From NCBI GenBank assembly GCA_949935795.1, contig CATLFX010000004.1:1-64000 (forward strand): a stretch of 64,000 bases of DNA, in the 5' to 3' direction. The first letter of the stretch is position 1; the number at the start of each line of letters is the position of its first letter. Positions 17,326 through 25,273 of this stretch are shown piece by piece. Origin of the DNA: an uncultured Oscillospiraceae bacterium. Its GTDB lineage: Bacteria; Bacillota; Clostridia; Oscillospirales; Oscillospiraceae. The notes beneath the pieces are model-generated. The model made no database searches. It saw only the letters and a list, made by a program, of their open reading frames with translations, and was not told where the DNA came from. The position numbers and the translations under genes are program-made.

Positions 17326-19099
17326 GGCCGGGATCACCTCCTGCTCGCAGCGCCTCCATGATCCGGGCGATGAGGGCCACCCGGCGGAAGGGGGTCATGA
17401 GATACCAGCCGTCGGTGTAGGGAACCATGGCCCGGGCGGCCTGGACCGACAGCTCCAAAGCCAGCTCCTCCGCATCCTCCCGGCCCAGCCCCTCGTAGCG
17501 CCGCACGGTCTCCTCCGGCACCGACACACCCGCCACCTCGTTGTTGAGAAACAGGGCGTTGCGGTGGCTGACGATGGGGAACACGCCGCCCAGAATGTAC
17601 CCCTTCAGCGCCTCCCGGGCCCGCGCCAGGTTTTCCAGGGCCTGGGGGGAGTGGACCGGCTGGGTGAGGAAGCCCGCCGCGCCCGCCTCCTCCTTTTCCC
17701 TGGCCAGGTCAAGCTGTTTGGCGAAGTTGGGGGCGTTGACGTTCAGCGCCCCGAAAATTTGAAAGGGGGTGGACAGGCCGTGGTCCGTGAGGCCGCTGAC
17801 GAAAGCCGTCAGCTTCCGGGAGTTGAAGTTGAACACGCTCTTCACCTCGTCCCGGTCCTGGGTTGGGATGGGGTCGCCGGTGACCAGCAGGACGTTGTGC
17901 ACCCCCTCCATGCTGAGCCCCAGCAGCAGGGCCTTGGTGGCGTTCAGGTTGCGGTCCCTGCAGGTGAGGTGGGGCAAGGGCTCCACCCCGGTCTCCCGCC
18001 TGATTTTACAGGCCAGCAGGGAGGAGTCCGCCCGGGGACGGCCCACGGGGCAGTCGGCCACCGTCACCGCGTCCGCCCCCGCCGCCCGCAGGGCCCGAAC
18101 CCCCTCCATGAAGCCGTCCACGCTGTCGTCGGCGGGAGGGTCCAGCTCCACGGCGGTCACCCGCTTCCCCGCCGCCAGCTTGTCCCGCAGTCGATTCTGT
18201 CCGGGGCGGACCTCCGCCCTGGCCCTGGGCTGGGCGGGAAGGGAAGGGGATTTGCCTGACAGCCCCTCCAGCGCCTGGGCGGCGCGGGCGGTGTGGGCCG
18301 GGGTGGTGCCGCAGCAGCCCCCCACAATGGACGCGCCCGACCGGGCGATGTCCGCCAGCTGGGCGGCGAAGTAGTCCGCCCCGCCCCGGTACGCCACCCG
18401 CCGCCCCAGCACCGTGGGGTAGCCCGCGTTGGGCATGACGGACAGGGGCTTTCCGTCCAAAAGGGACAGGTCCAGCCCCCGGATGAACTCCAGCAGGTGC
18501 CGGGGGCCGGACACGCAGTTGAAGCCCACCCCGTCCACCCCGTCCAGGGCGGCGGCCCGCTCAAAGAGGGCGCGGCCGGACAGCCCCTCCCGGGTGACCC
18601 CGTCGGGGGCCACGGCGAAGGAGGCCAGCAGGAAGGACCGGGGACAGCGCTCTTTCAGATACTGGGCCAGCTCCCAAAGGCCCTCGCCGCTGGGCAGGGT
18701 CTCGGCGATAAAGCAGGTCAGCCCCTGGGCCAGGAAGACCTCCGCCTGACGGCAGTAGTATGCTCCGGGGGACAGCGGCCCCTCCTGGGGGGCGGGGCCC
18801 AGGTCGGCGAATACATACGCGCCGAAGGGGCGGGCCGCGTCCAGGGCGATGGAGCACCCGGCCCGGATGATCTTTTCCGCCGTCTCCCAGTCCCCGGACA
18901 GGTCGAAGGTGTTGGTGCGGACGGCTTTACACCCCGCCTCCAGATAGGCCCGGTGGATGGCGGCGATCTCCTGGGGGGTGTGGAGGTTCGCCAGCTCGCA
19001 CCGGGCCTCGGCCCGGCCCGGCTGGGCGGCGTACCAGGTGCCCATGGCCCCGTCGAACAGCAGGGGCTTCCCCTGCGTCAAATAGTCCCGAATGCTCAT
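17309..19099 (-). CDS. Bifunctional homocysteine S-methyltransferase / methylenetetrahydrofolate reductase
   Basis: This 596-residue YitJ-like fusion has an N-terminal homocysteine methyltransferase domain (LLFDGAMGTW, FNCVSGP and VGGCCGTTPAHT, giving the three zinc-binding cysteines) and a C-terminal MTHFR barrel (TAVELDPPAD near 315, LPHLTCRDRN, VLLVTGDPI). It should reduce methylene-THF to methyl-THF and transfer methyl groups to homocysteine. The ATG at 19099 overlaps the MetH stop (ATGA) and replaces the ORF-track start, whose first 37 residues are read through MetH. It supplies methyl-THF for the upstream MetH. Confidence 0.93.
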   Translation of the reverse strand: MSIRDYLTQGKPLLFDGAMGTWYAAQPGRAEARCELANLHTPQEIAAIHRAYLEAGCKAVRTNTFDLSGDWETAEKIIRAGCSIALDAARPFGAYVFADLGPAPQEGPLSPGAYYCRQAEVFLAQGLTCFIAETLPSGEGLWELAQYLKERCPRSFLLASFAVAPDGVTREGLSGRALFERAAALDGVDGVGFNCVSGPRHLLEFIRGLDLSLLDGKPLSVMPNAGYPTVLGRRVAYRGGADYFAAQLADIARSGASIVGGCCGTTPAHTARAAQALEGLSGKSPSLPAQPRARAEVRPGQNRLRDKLAAGKRVTAVELDPPADDSVDGFMEGVRALRAAGADAVTVADCPVGRPRADSSLLACKIRRETGVEPLPHLTCRDRNLNATKALLLGLSMEGVHNVLLVTGDPIPTQDRDEVKSVFNFNSRKLTAFVSGLTDHGLSTPFQIFGALNVNAPNFAKQLDLAREKEEAGAAGFLTQPVHSPQALENLARAREALKGYILGGVFPIVSHRNALFLNNEVAGVSVPEETVRRYEGLGREDAEELALELSVQAARAMVPYTDGWYLMTPFRRVALIARIMEALRAGGDPGLAPHN

Positions 19100-21459
19100 G
19101 AGCCCAGCACCTTTCGGGCGATTTCCGCCGACTGGCGGGCGTCGCGGGCGTAGTAGTCCGCCCCCATTTGGGCGGCGAAGTCCGGCGTCACCACCGCGCC
19201 GCCCACCCAAATCACGGGGGGATGCTCCAGGGTGTGGAGGAGCCGGATGGTGTCCTCCATGGCGGGCAGGGTGGTGGTCATCAGGGCGGACAGCCCCACC
19301 AGCTTGATATCCTGGGCCTTCACGGCATCCAAGACGGCCTCCGGCGGCACGTCCCGGCCCAGGTCCACGGCGTCATAGCCGTAGTTCTCTATCACCGTGC
19401 GCACGATGTTCTTGCCGATGTCGTGGATGTCCCCCTTGACGGTGGCGATGACGAATTTGCCCTTTTTCACCGGGGCCCCGCCCTTTTCCGCAATGGAGCT
19501 TTTCACTGCCTCAAAGACGGCCTGGGCGGCCTGGGCGGCGCTCAACAGCTGGGGCAGGAAGGCCCGGCCCGCCTCGTAGTCCGCCCCCACCTTGTCCAGG
19601 GCGGGGATGAGGCGCTGTTCCACCAGGGACAGCTCGTCCTGGTTTTGGAGGGCCTCCCGGGCCAGACGGCCCGCGTCTCCCTCCAGGCCCCGGGCAATGG
19701 CATCCTCCAGGGTGAGCGCGGGATTGGCAGCGGGGGCGGTCTGGGCGGGGGCGGCGTTCGCGAACCGGGCGATGTAGTCCCGGCACCCGGCGTCCTCCCC
19801 GGACAGCGCCCGGAAAGCCGCCACCGCGTCCATGATCTCCCGCTGGTTGGGGTTGAGGATAGGCAGGGTGAGCCCGGCGGACAGGGCCTGGGTCAAAAAG
19901 CTCCGGGTGACGGCGGCCCGGTTGGGCAGGCCGAAGGAGATGTTGGACACACCAAGCACCACCTGGAGGCCCAGCTCCTCCCGGACCATGCGCACGGCCT
20001 TCAGCGTCTCCGCCGCCTGCTCCTGCTGGGCGGATACCGTCAGCGTGAGGCAGTCAATCCACACGTCCTCCGCCGGAATGCCATAGCCCAAGGCCGCGTC
20101 CAGAATGCGGCGGGCGATGGCCACCCGGCCCTCAGCGGTCTGAGGGATGCCGTTTTCGTCCAGGCACAGCCCCACCACCGACGCGCCGTATTTCTTCACG
20201 ATGGGCAGGATGCGGTCCAGCACCGCCCGCTTCCCGTTCACCGAGTTCACCGCCGCCTTGCCGTTGTATACCCGCAGGGCGGCCTCCAGGGCGGCGGGGT
20301 TGGTGGAGTCCAGCTGGAGGGGCAGGGCCACGGTGCTTTGAATCTTTTTCACCGCCTGGGGCAGCAGAACCGCCTCGTCCACCCCGGGATGGCCCACGTT
20401 CACGTCCAAAATGTCCGCCCCGGCGTCTTCCTGCTGGACGGCCAGGTCCAGCACGTAGTCCAGGTCCTGTTCCAGCAGGGCCTGCTGGAGGCGTTTTTTG
20501 CCAGTGGGGTTGACCCGCTCCCCGATGACCCGCACCTCCCCCAGGAAGCAGGGGGTCATGGCGGAGCAGACGAAGCCGGTTGAGCGGTACGTCCGTGGGG
20601 CGGGCATTTTCCCCTCCAGGGCCTTGGACAGGGCGCGGATATAGTCCGGCGAGGTGCCGCAGCAGCCGCCGAAGATGGTGACCCCCGCCTCCAGGCAGGG
20701 GAGCAGGGCGCTGACGAACTCCTCCGGGCCCATGCCGTATTTCCCGGTGGCCGGGTCGGGCAGGCCCGCGTTGGGCTTGGCGATGACGGGCAGGCGGGTA
20801 TTTTCGCACAGCTCCTTCAGCAGGGGGGCCAGCAGGTCCGGCCCCAGGGAGCAGTTCAGCCCCACGGCGTCCGCCCCCAGGCCCTCCAGGGTCCGGGCCA
20901 TGGAAGGGATGGTACAGCCGGTGAAGGTGCGTCCGCTCTGCTCAAAGGACATGGTGACCAGCACGGGCAGGGAGGTGTTCTCCTTCACCGCCAGCAGGGC
21001 GGCCTTGGCCTCGTACAGGTCGGTCATGGTCTCGATGGACACCAGGTCCGCCCCGGCCTTTTCCCCGGCCACGGCCACTTCTTTGAAATAGCCGTAGGCC
21101 CGCTCAAAGGACAGGGTGCCCAGGGGCTCCAGCAGCTCCCCCAGGGGGCCCAGGTCCAGGGACACCTTCATATCCGTCCCGGCGGCGGCCTCCTTGGCCA
21201 CGGCCACGGCGGCGGACACCACCTGGTCCACGGTGTACCCTGTCCCCGCCAGTTTCAGGGCGTTGGCCCCAAAGGTGTTGGCGCAGAGAATCTGACTGCC
21301 CGCCTCAATGTACTCCCGGTAAATGGAGCGCAGCAGTCCGGGGTTTGTAAAATTCAGCAGCTCCGGCTTGCCGCCGGGGGGCAGGCCCCGCTGCTGTAAG
21401 ACGGTGCCCATGGCCCCGTCCAGAATGACCAGTCCATTGTATAAAAAATCAAGCTCCAC
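19096..21459 (-). CDS. metH: Cobalamin-dependent methionine synthase, core without reactivation domain
   Basis: This 787-residue protein has, in order, a homocysteine domain (LDGAMGTVLQQ, GLNCSLGP, GGCCGTSPDY zinc site), a pterin-binding domain (GERVNPTGKKR, DVNVGHPGVDE), the B12 cap and the cobalamin domain with GDIHDIGKNIV (the histidine that replaces the lower ligand). It ends there: the SAM-binding reactivation domain of E. coli MetH is absent. The adjacent upstream gene encodes exactly that domain as a separate protein. Start is GTG at 21459, with AGGGAGGA nine bases upstream, overlapping the upstream gene by 11 bases. Confidence 0.95.
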   Translation of the reverse strand: MELDFLYNGLVILDGAMGTVLQQRGLPPGGKPELLNFTNPGLLRSIYREYIEAGSQILCANTFGANALKLAGTGYTVDQVVSAAVAVAKEAAAGTDMKVSLDLGPLGELLEPLGTLSFERAYGYFKEVAVAGEKAGADLVSIETMTDLYEAKAALLAVKENTSLPVLVTMSFEQSGRTFTGCTIPSMARTLEGLGADAVGLNCSLGPDLLAPLLKELCENTRLPVIAKPNAGLPDPATGKYGMGPEEFVSALLPCLEAGVTIFGGCCGTSPDYIRALSKALEGKMPAPRTYRSTGFVCSAMTPCFLGEVRVIGERVNPTGKKRLQQALLEQDLDYVLDLAVQQEDAGADILDVNVGHPGVDEAVLLPQAVKKIQSTVALPLQLDSTNPAALEAALRVYNGKAAVNSVNGKRAVLDRILPIVKKYGASVVGLCLDENGIPQTAEGRVAIARRILDAALGYGIPAEDVWIDCLTLTVSAQQEQAAETLKAVRMVREELGLQVVLGVSNISFGLPNRAAVTRSFLTQALSAGLTLPILNPNQREIMDAVAAFRALSGEDAGCRDYIARFANAAPAQTAPAANPALTLEDAIARGLEGDAGRLAREALQNQDELSLVEQRLIPALDKVGADYEAGRAFLPQLLSAAQAAQAVFEAVKSSIAEKGGAPVKKGKFVIATVKGDIHDIGKNIVRTVIENYGYDAVDLGRDVPPEAVLDAVKAQDIKLVGLSALMTTTLPAMEDTIRLLHTLEHPPVIWVGGAVVTPDFAAQMGADYYARDARQSAEIARKVLGS

Positions 21460-22108
21460 AGGTTTTTCCTCCCTTGCGGTATTGGCAGTTCTCTCTCAGA
21501 TTGCAGAACCCGCAGCCGCGGATTCGGGCGGGCTGAGGCCGCTCCGACAGGCCGATGACGGCGGTGACGGTTTTGGACGGGTTCAGGAGAAAGCTGTCCG
21601 TCACCTGCACCCCCAGCCGCCGGGAGGCGTCCAGCAGGGCGCAGATATCCTTTTGCAGGGCCAGCGGCAGGTCCCCGTAGCCGGGGCTGAACCGGTCGGT
21701 GCGGTACAGCTCCGGAAAGCGGGCGGAGATCTTCCCCTCCGCCTGATCGCACCCCGCCTCCGCCCAGACGGACCCGCAGGCGTCCAGCATAGCCGCCCGG
21801 GCCATGTTCCGGGCCTGCTCCGCCCTCAAAAGCGCCTCAAAGCCAGCCCCCAGGGTGCAGGCGAGGAGCACGGCCTGGGAGCACTCTTCCAGCATCCGCG
21901 CCGCCATCCCGCCGGGCAGGGTGAGGCCGGCGCCCTCCAGCGTGGGCCCTTCCCCCCGGAAGGACAGGGGGAATACCCGCCAAATATACCGGGGCGTTAC
22001 CGAGCGGGTGAGCTTGTCCGACATAGCGGACAGCTGGGCCAGCAGGGCGGGGTCCGGTTCCCCCGGCGCACCCAAATAGCGCAGAGCCTCGGACAGATTC
22101 AGTTCCAT
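21449..22108 (-). CDS. Separate methionine synthase reactivation-domain protein
   Basis: This 219-residue protein matches the MetH activation domain as a stand-alone subunit. The hallmark RFSPGYGDLPLALQ segment, which binds AdoMet, is near residue 150, and the C-terminus carries a GCGFCNLRENCQYR cysteine cluster not found in E. coli MetH. It should remethylate oxidised cob(II)alamin on the MetH encoded next. The cysteines could bind a metal or an iron-sulfur centre for electron delivery; that is inference. The ATG at 22108 is behind GAGAGGGGG. It is the first gene of the methionine operon, overlapping metH by 11 bases. Confidence 0.87.
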   Translation of the reverse strand: MELNLSEALRYLGAPGEPDPALLAQLSAMSDKLTRSVTPRYIWRVFPLSFRGEGPTLEGAGLTLPGGMAARMLEECSQAVLLACTLGAGFEALLRAEQARNMARAAMLDACGSVWAEAGCDQAEGKISARFPELYRTDRFSPGYGDLPLALQKDICALLDASRRLGVQVTDSFLLNPSKTVTAVIGLSERPQPARIRGCGFCNLRENCQYRKGGKTCGA

Positions 22109-22185
22109 AGGGCTGCCCCCTCTCACTGGGGAAGGATGTCTCATATCATACCGCAAACCGGGGAAAAAATCCAGAGGCTGGAGAG

Positions 22186-22220
22186 AAAAACAGGCGCGGG
22201 GAGGGCTCCCCCGCGCCTGT
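22186..22220 (-). terminator. Terminator of prfC
   Basis: On the minus strand, ACAGGCGCGGGG and its complement with a 7-base loop are followed by T5. It ends the RF3 gene just before the methionine operon promoter region. That operon's own promoter is unclear; a TATGAT box lies near 22147. Confidence 0.85.
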
Positions 22221-22228
22221 ATAAACGC

Positions 22229-23830
22229 TCAGAATTTGGCCCCGCCGAACTCGGACAGGGTGACGGACTTGTTGCGCTCCGCCGTCCAGTTGATGGACCA
22301 CAGGGAGGCGAACAGCAGCAGCTGGTTCTGCCGGTAGTCCTCCACCAGCATGGCGTCGCCGGGGAGGGTCAGGTCCTCCGCCCGCAGGGGCTCGTCTCCC
22401 TCGTGGTGCATCCAGCGGAGATATTCGTAGGGCAGGCCCTCGGCGTACAGGTCCACGCCGTACTCGTTTTTCAGGCGGTATTCCAGCACGTCGAACTGCA
22501 AGGTACCCACCACGCCCACGATGACCTCCTCCATGCCGGAATAGGGGGTTTTGAAAATCTGAATCGCGCCCTCCTGGGCGATCTGCTCCATGCCCTTGAG
22601 GAACTGCTTGCGCTTCATGGTGTCCAGGGGGCGCACCCGGCGGAAGTGCTCGGGGGCGAAGGTGGGGATGGGGTCGAACTGGAACTTGTGGGCCGCCGTG
22701 CACAGGGTGTCCCCGATGGAGAAGATGCCGGGGTCGAACACGCCGATGATGTCCCCGGCGTAGGCTTCTTCTATGATTTCCCGCTCCGCCGCCATCAGCT
22801 GCTGGGGCCGGGAGAGCTTCAGCTTTTTGCCGCCCTGGACGTGGTAGACCTCCTTGTCCGCGTCGAACCGCCCGGACACCACCCGCATGAAGGCGATGCG
22901 GTCCCGATGGGCCTTGTTCATGTTGGCCTGGATTTTGAACACGAAGGCGGAAAAGCCGTCGTCGAAGGAGTCAATGAGCTCCTCCCCCGCCGTGCGGGGC
23001 AGGGGGGCGGTGGTCATGCGCAGAAAGTCCTCCAGGAAGGGCTCCACGCCGAAGTTGGTCAGGGCCGAGCCGAAAAACACCGGGGAGAGCTGGCCGTGGC
23101 GCACCCGCTCCATGTCAAACTCGCAGGAGGCCCCGTCCAGCAGCTCGATCTCGTCGCTGAGCTGGTCCCGGTAGGACTGGCCGATGAGGTCCGCCAGGGC
23201 GGGGTCGTCCAGGGACACCTCGGTGGCGGTGGCCGCCTTGGACCCGCCGTTGGAGGTGAAGTGGATGATGCGCTTGCGCTCCCGGTCGTACACGCCCTGG
23301 AAGGCCTTACCGCAGCCGATGGGCCAGTTGACGGCATATGTGTCGATGCCCAGCTCGTGCTCCAGCTCCTGGCACAGCTCGAAGGGGTCCCGGGCCTCCC
23401 GGTCCATCTTGTTGATGAAGGTGAAAATGGGGATGTCCCGCAAGCGGCACACCTTGAACAGCTTCCGGGTCTGGGCCTCCACACCCTTGGCGGCGTCGAT
23501 GACCATGACGGCGGAGTCCGCGGCCATCAGGGTGCGGTAGGTGTCCTCGGAGAAGTCCTGGTGGCCGGGGGTGTCCAGGATGTTGATGCAGAAGCCCTCG
23601 TACTGGAACTGCATCACGGAGGAGGTGACGGAGATGCCGCGCTGTTTTTCGATTTCCATCCAGTCGGAGGTGGCGGCCCGGGCGTTCTTCTTGCCCTTGA
23701 CCACCCCCGCCTGGGCGATGGCGCCTCCGTAGAGCAGGAATTTTTCCGTCAGGGTGGTTTTGCCCGCGTCGGGGTGGGAGATGATGGCGAAGGTCCGCCT
23801 CCGTTTGATTTCGGATTCATATTGTGACAT
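22229..23830 (-). CDS. prfC: Peptide chain release factor 3
   Basis: This 533-residue translational GTPase removes RF1/RF2 from the ribosome after termination. It shows G1 ISHPDAGKTT, the switch II box DTPGHQDF and NKMDRE in the G domain, then domain II and the RF3-specific C-terminal region. Length equals the family norm. The start follows AGGAGG. It is a single gene with its own terminator; its 5' side borders an AT-rich island of about 600 bases. Confidence 0.96.
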   Translation of the reverse strand: MSQYESEIKRRRTFAIISHPDAGKTTLTEKFLLYGGAIAQAGVVKGKKNARAATSDWMEIEKQRGISVTSSVMQFQYEGFCINILDTPGHQDFSEDTYRTLMAADSAVMVIDAAKGVEAQTRKLFKVCRLRDIPIFTFINKMDREARDPFELCQELEHELGIDTYAVNWPIGCGKAFQGVYDRERKRIIHFTSNGGSKAATATEVSLDDPALADLIGQSYRDQLSDEIELLDGASCEFDMERVRHGQLSPVFFGSALTNFGVEPFLEDFLRMTTAPLPRTAGEELIDSFDDGFSAFVFKIQANMNKAHRDRIAFMRVVSGRFDADKEVYHVQGGKKLKLSRPQQLMAAEREIIEEAYAGDIIGVFDPGIFSIGDTLCTAAHKFQFDPIPTFAPEHFRRVRPLDTMKRKQFLKGMEQIAQEGAIQIFKTPYSGMEEVIVGVVGTLQFDVLEYRLKNEYGVDLYAEGLPYEYLRWMHHEGDEPLRAEDLTLPGDAMLVEDYRQNQLLLFASLWSINWTAERNKSVTLSEFGGAKF

Positions 23831-24102
23831 GAGAGTTCCTCCTATTCAATTTAGTGTTAGAAGAAAACAGTCATTTACATTGGAAGAACCCCCTAAATAA
23901 AATCACAGTTTTTGTAGTATATCACAGCCATAGCAGGAAGGAAAGAGTCTTTATGCTCTATTCCTCTATGTCCATAAGTTGTCGCGTCTGTAAGGTAATG
24001 CATCATTTTTATCTCGATTCATAATCATAGAAAAATAAACAACTTTTATATACTTTATCATACCTTGAAATTTCCGTTTAATTATTATTACCAATCCTCT
24101 TC
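23831..24102. other. AT-rich intergenic stretch without recognised genes
   Basis: About 270 bases with base composition far below the surroundings. It must hold the prfC promoter and the end of the Glu/Arg-rich gene. I see no ORF with a credible start. A TATACT box (minus strand, near 23920) is the best promoter remnant. Confidence 0.5.
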
Positions 24103-24381
24103 TTACCACCAGCGTTCTTCTTGCCTTCGCCGCTCTTCCTCCTCCTCTTCTTGTCTTCGCCGCTCTTCCTCCTCCTCCTCTCGTCTCCGTCGTTCTTCCT
24201 CTTCTTCTCGTCTCCGCTGTTCTTCTTCCTCTTCTTCTCGTCTGCGTCGTTCTTCCTCTTCTTCCCTCCTATAGTCGCTATCATCCCAGTTATAGACGTA
24301 TTCTCCTTGTGTATAACTATAGCCATCTCTATCTATATCTTCAAATTCTCCAGAATCATAATTGAAGCACCACTTTGACAT
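24103..24381 (-). CDS. Small protein with Glu/Arg single alpha-helix repeats
   Basis: This 92-residue protein starts MSKWCFNYDSGEFEDIDRDG, continues with an aromatic acidic region and then about 50 residues of EEEEERRRR/EEEEEEQRRR units of 9-10 residues, ending RRQEERWW. Such alternating E/R runs form stiff, soluble single alpha helices. The DNA shows a matching tandem repeat of about 27-30 bases. The ATG at 24381 follows GGGGAGG; the ORF-track start 14 codons earlier has no ribosome site. It is AT-rich and codon use differs from neighbours, so horizontal gain or rapid repeat growth is likely. Function unknown. The opposite-strand serine ORF is a shadow. Confidence 0.6.
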   Translation of the reverse strand: MSKWCFNYDSGEFEDIDRDGYSYTQGEYVYNWDDSDYRREEEEERRRREEEEEEQRRREEEEERRRREEEEEERRRQEEEEEERRRQEERWW

Positions 24382-24427
24382 ATTATTTTCCTCCCCATTT
24401 AGTGATTTTCCAGAAACAAACAACGAA

Positions 24428-25273
24428 TTATAGTACTATGCACGCGTGCCGCGTCACATGGCACCCCAGGTTGACCGCGCAGGGCAGTCCGGCGATATGA
24501 GTGCCCTGGGTGAGGATGGCGGCGGACAGAGCGGTGGTCCGCCCTCCCAGCCCCTGGGGCCCGATGCCCAGGCGGTTGACCCGCTCCAGGACCCGCTTCT
24601 CCATGGCGGCGTAGAAGGGGTCGGGGTGACGCTCCCCGGCGGGGCGCAGGAGGGCCCGCTTGGCCAGCTCCGCCGCCGCCTCGGACGTGCCGCCTAGCCC
24701 CACGCCCACCACCACCGGCGGGCAGGGGTTGGACCCAGCCTGAGATACGCAGTCCACGATGAAGTCCTCCACCTGTTCCACGGTGACGGAGGGGTTGAAC
24801 ATCTTCAGCCTGGTCATGTTTTCGCTCCCGAAGCCCTTTGGGGCGATGGTGATATCCACCCTGTCCCCGGTTACCATGCGCAGGTGGAGAATGGCGGGGG
24901 TGTTGTCGTTGGTGTTCACCCGGCGGAGGGGGTCGCCCACCACCGACAGCCGGAGGTGGCCGTCCAGATAGCCCCGGCGCACACCGTCGTTTACGGTGTC
25001 CTCAAGGGAACCGCCCACCAGATGGCAGTCCTGGCCCCAGTCCAGGAACACCACGGCCATGCCGGTATCCTGGCAGATGGGGAGACCTTTCGACTCGGCA
25101 AATTCGTAATTCTCCACCAGGTCCCCCAGGATGGCTTGTCCCACCGGGGAGGGCTCGCTTTCCCGCGCGGAGCAAATGGCCTCCCGCAGGTCCTGGGGCA
25201 GGATGGTGTTGGCCTCAATGCACAGCGCCCGCACCGCGTCGGATAGGGCCTTTGCCTGGATTTCCCGTACCAT
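24428..25273 (-). CDS. Fumarate hydratase class I / L(+)-tartrate dehydratase type alpha subunit
   Basis: This 281-residue oxygen-sensitive iron-sulfur hydro-lyase subunit has the expected cysteine motifs LPICQDTGMAVVF (C67), GSNPCPPVVVGVGLGG and NLGCHVTRHA. In two-subunit enzymes a beta subunit of about 190 residues, normally adjacent, completes the active site. None is present here: 47 bases downstream is the AT-rich repeat gene. The ATG directly follows the TGA of the amidohydrolase gene, so the two are coupled. Reaction (fumarate-malate or another hydroxyacid) cannot be fixed without the partner. Confidence 0.88.
   Translation of the reverse strand: MVREIQAKALSDAVRALCIEANTILPQDLREAICSARESEPSPVGQAILGDLVENYEFAESKGLPICQDTGMAVVFLDWGQDCHLVGGSLEDTVNDGVRRGYLDGHLRLSVVGDPLRRVNTNDNTPAILHLRMVTGDRVDITIAPKGFGSENMTRLKMFNPSVTVEQVEDFIVDCVSQAGSNPCPPVVVGVGLGGTSEAAAELAKRALLRPAGERHPDPFYAAMEKRVLERVNRLGIGPQGLGGRTTALSAAILTQGTHIAGLPCAVNLGCHVTRHACIVL

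Noticed and set aside
22109-22185. T-box, SAM or cobalamin riboswitch before the methionine operon
   Set aside because: The space between the prfC terminator and the first gene is under 80 bases and lacks the T-box TGGNACCGCG or the B12 box.
24065-24274. Serine-rich plus-strand ORF (SSSSRLRRSSSS)
   Set aside because: Antisense reading of the Glu/Arg repeat gene, without a ribosome site; the minus frame has GGGGAGG and a non-repetitive head.
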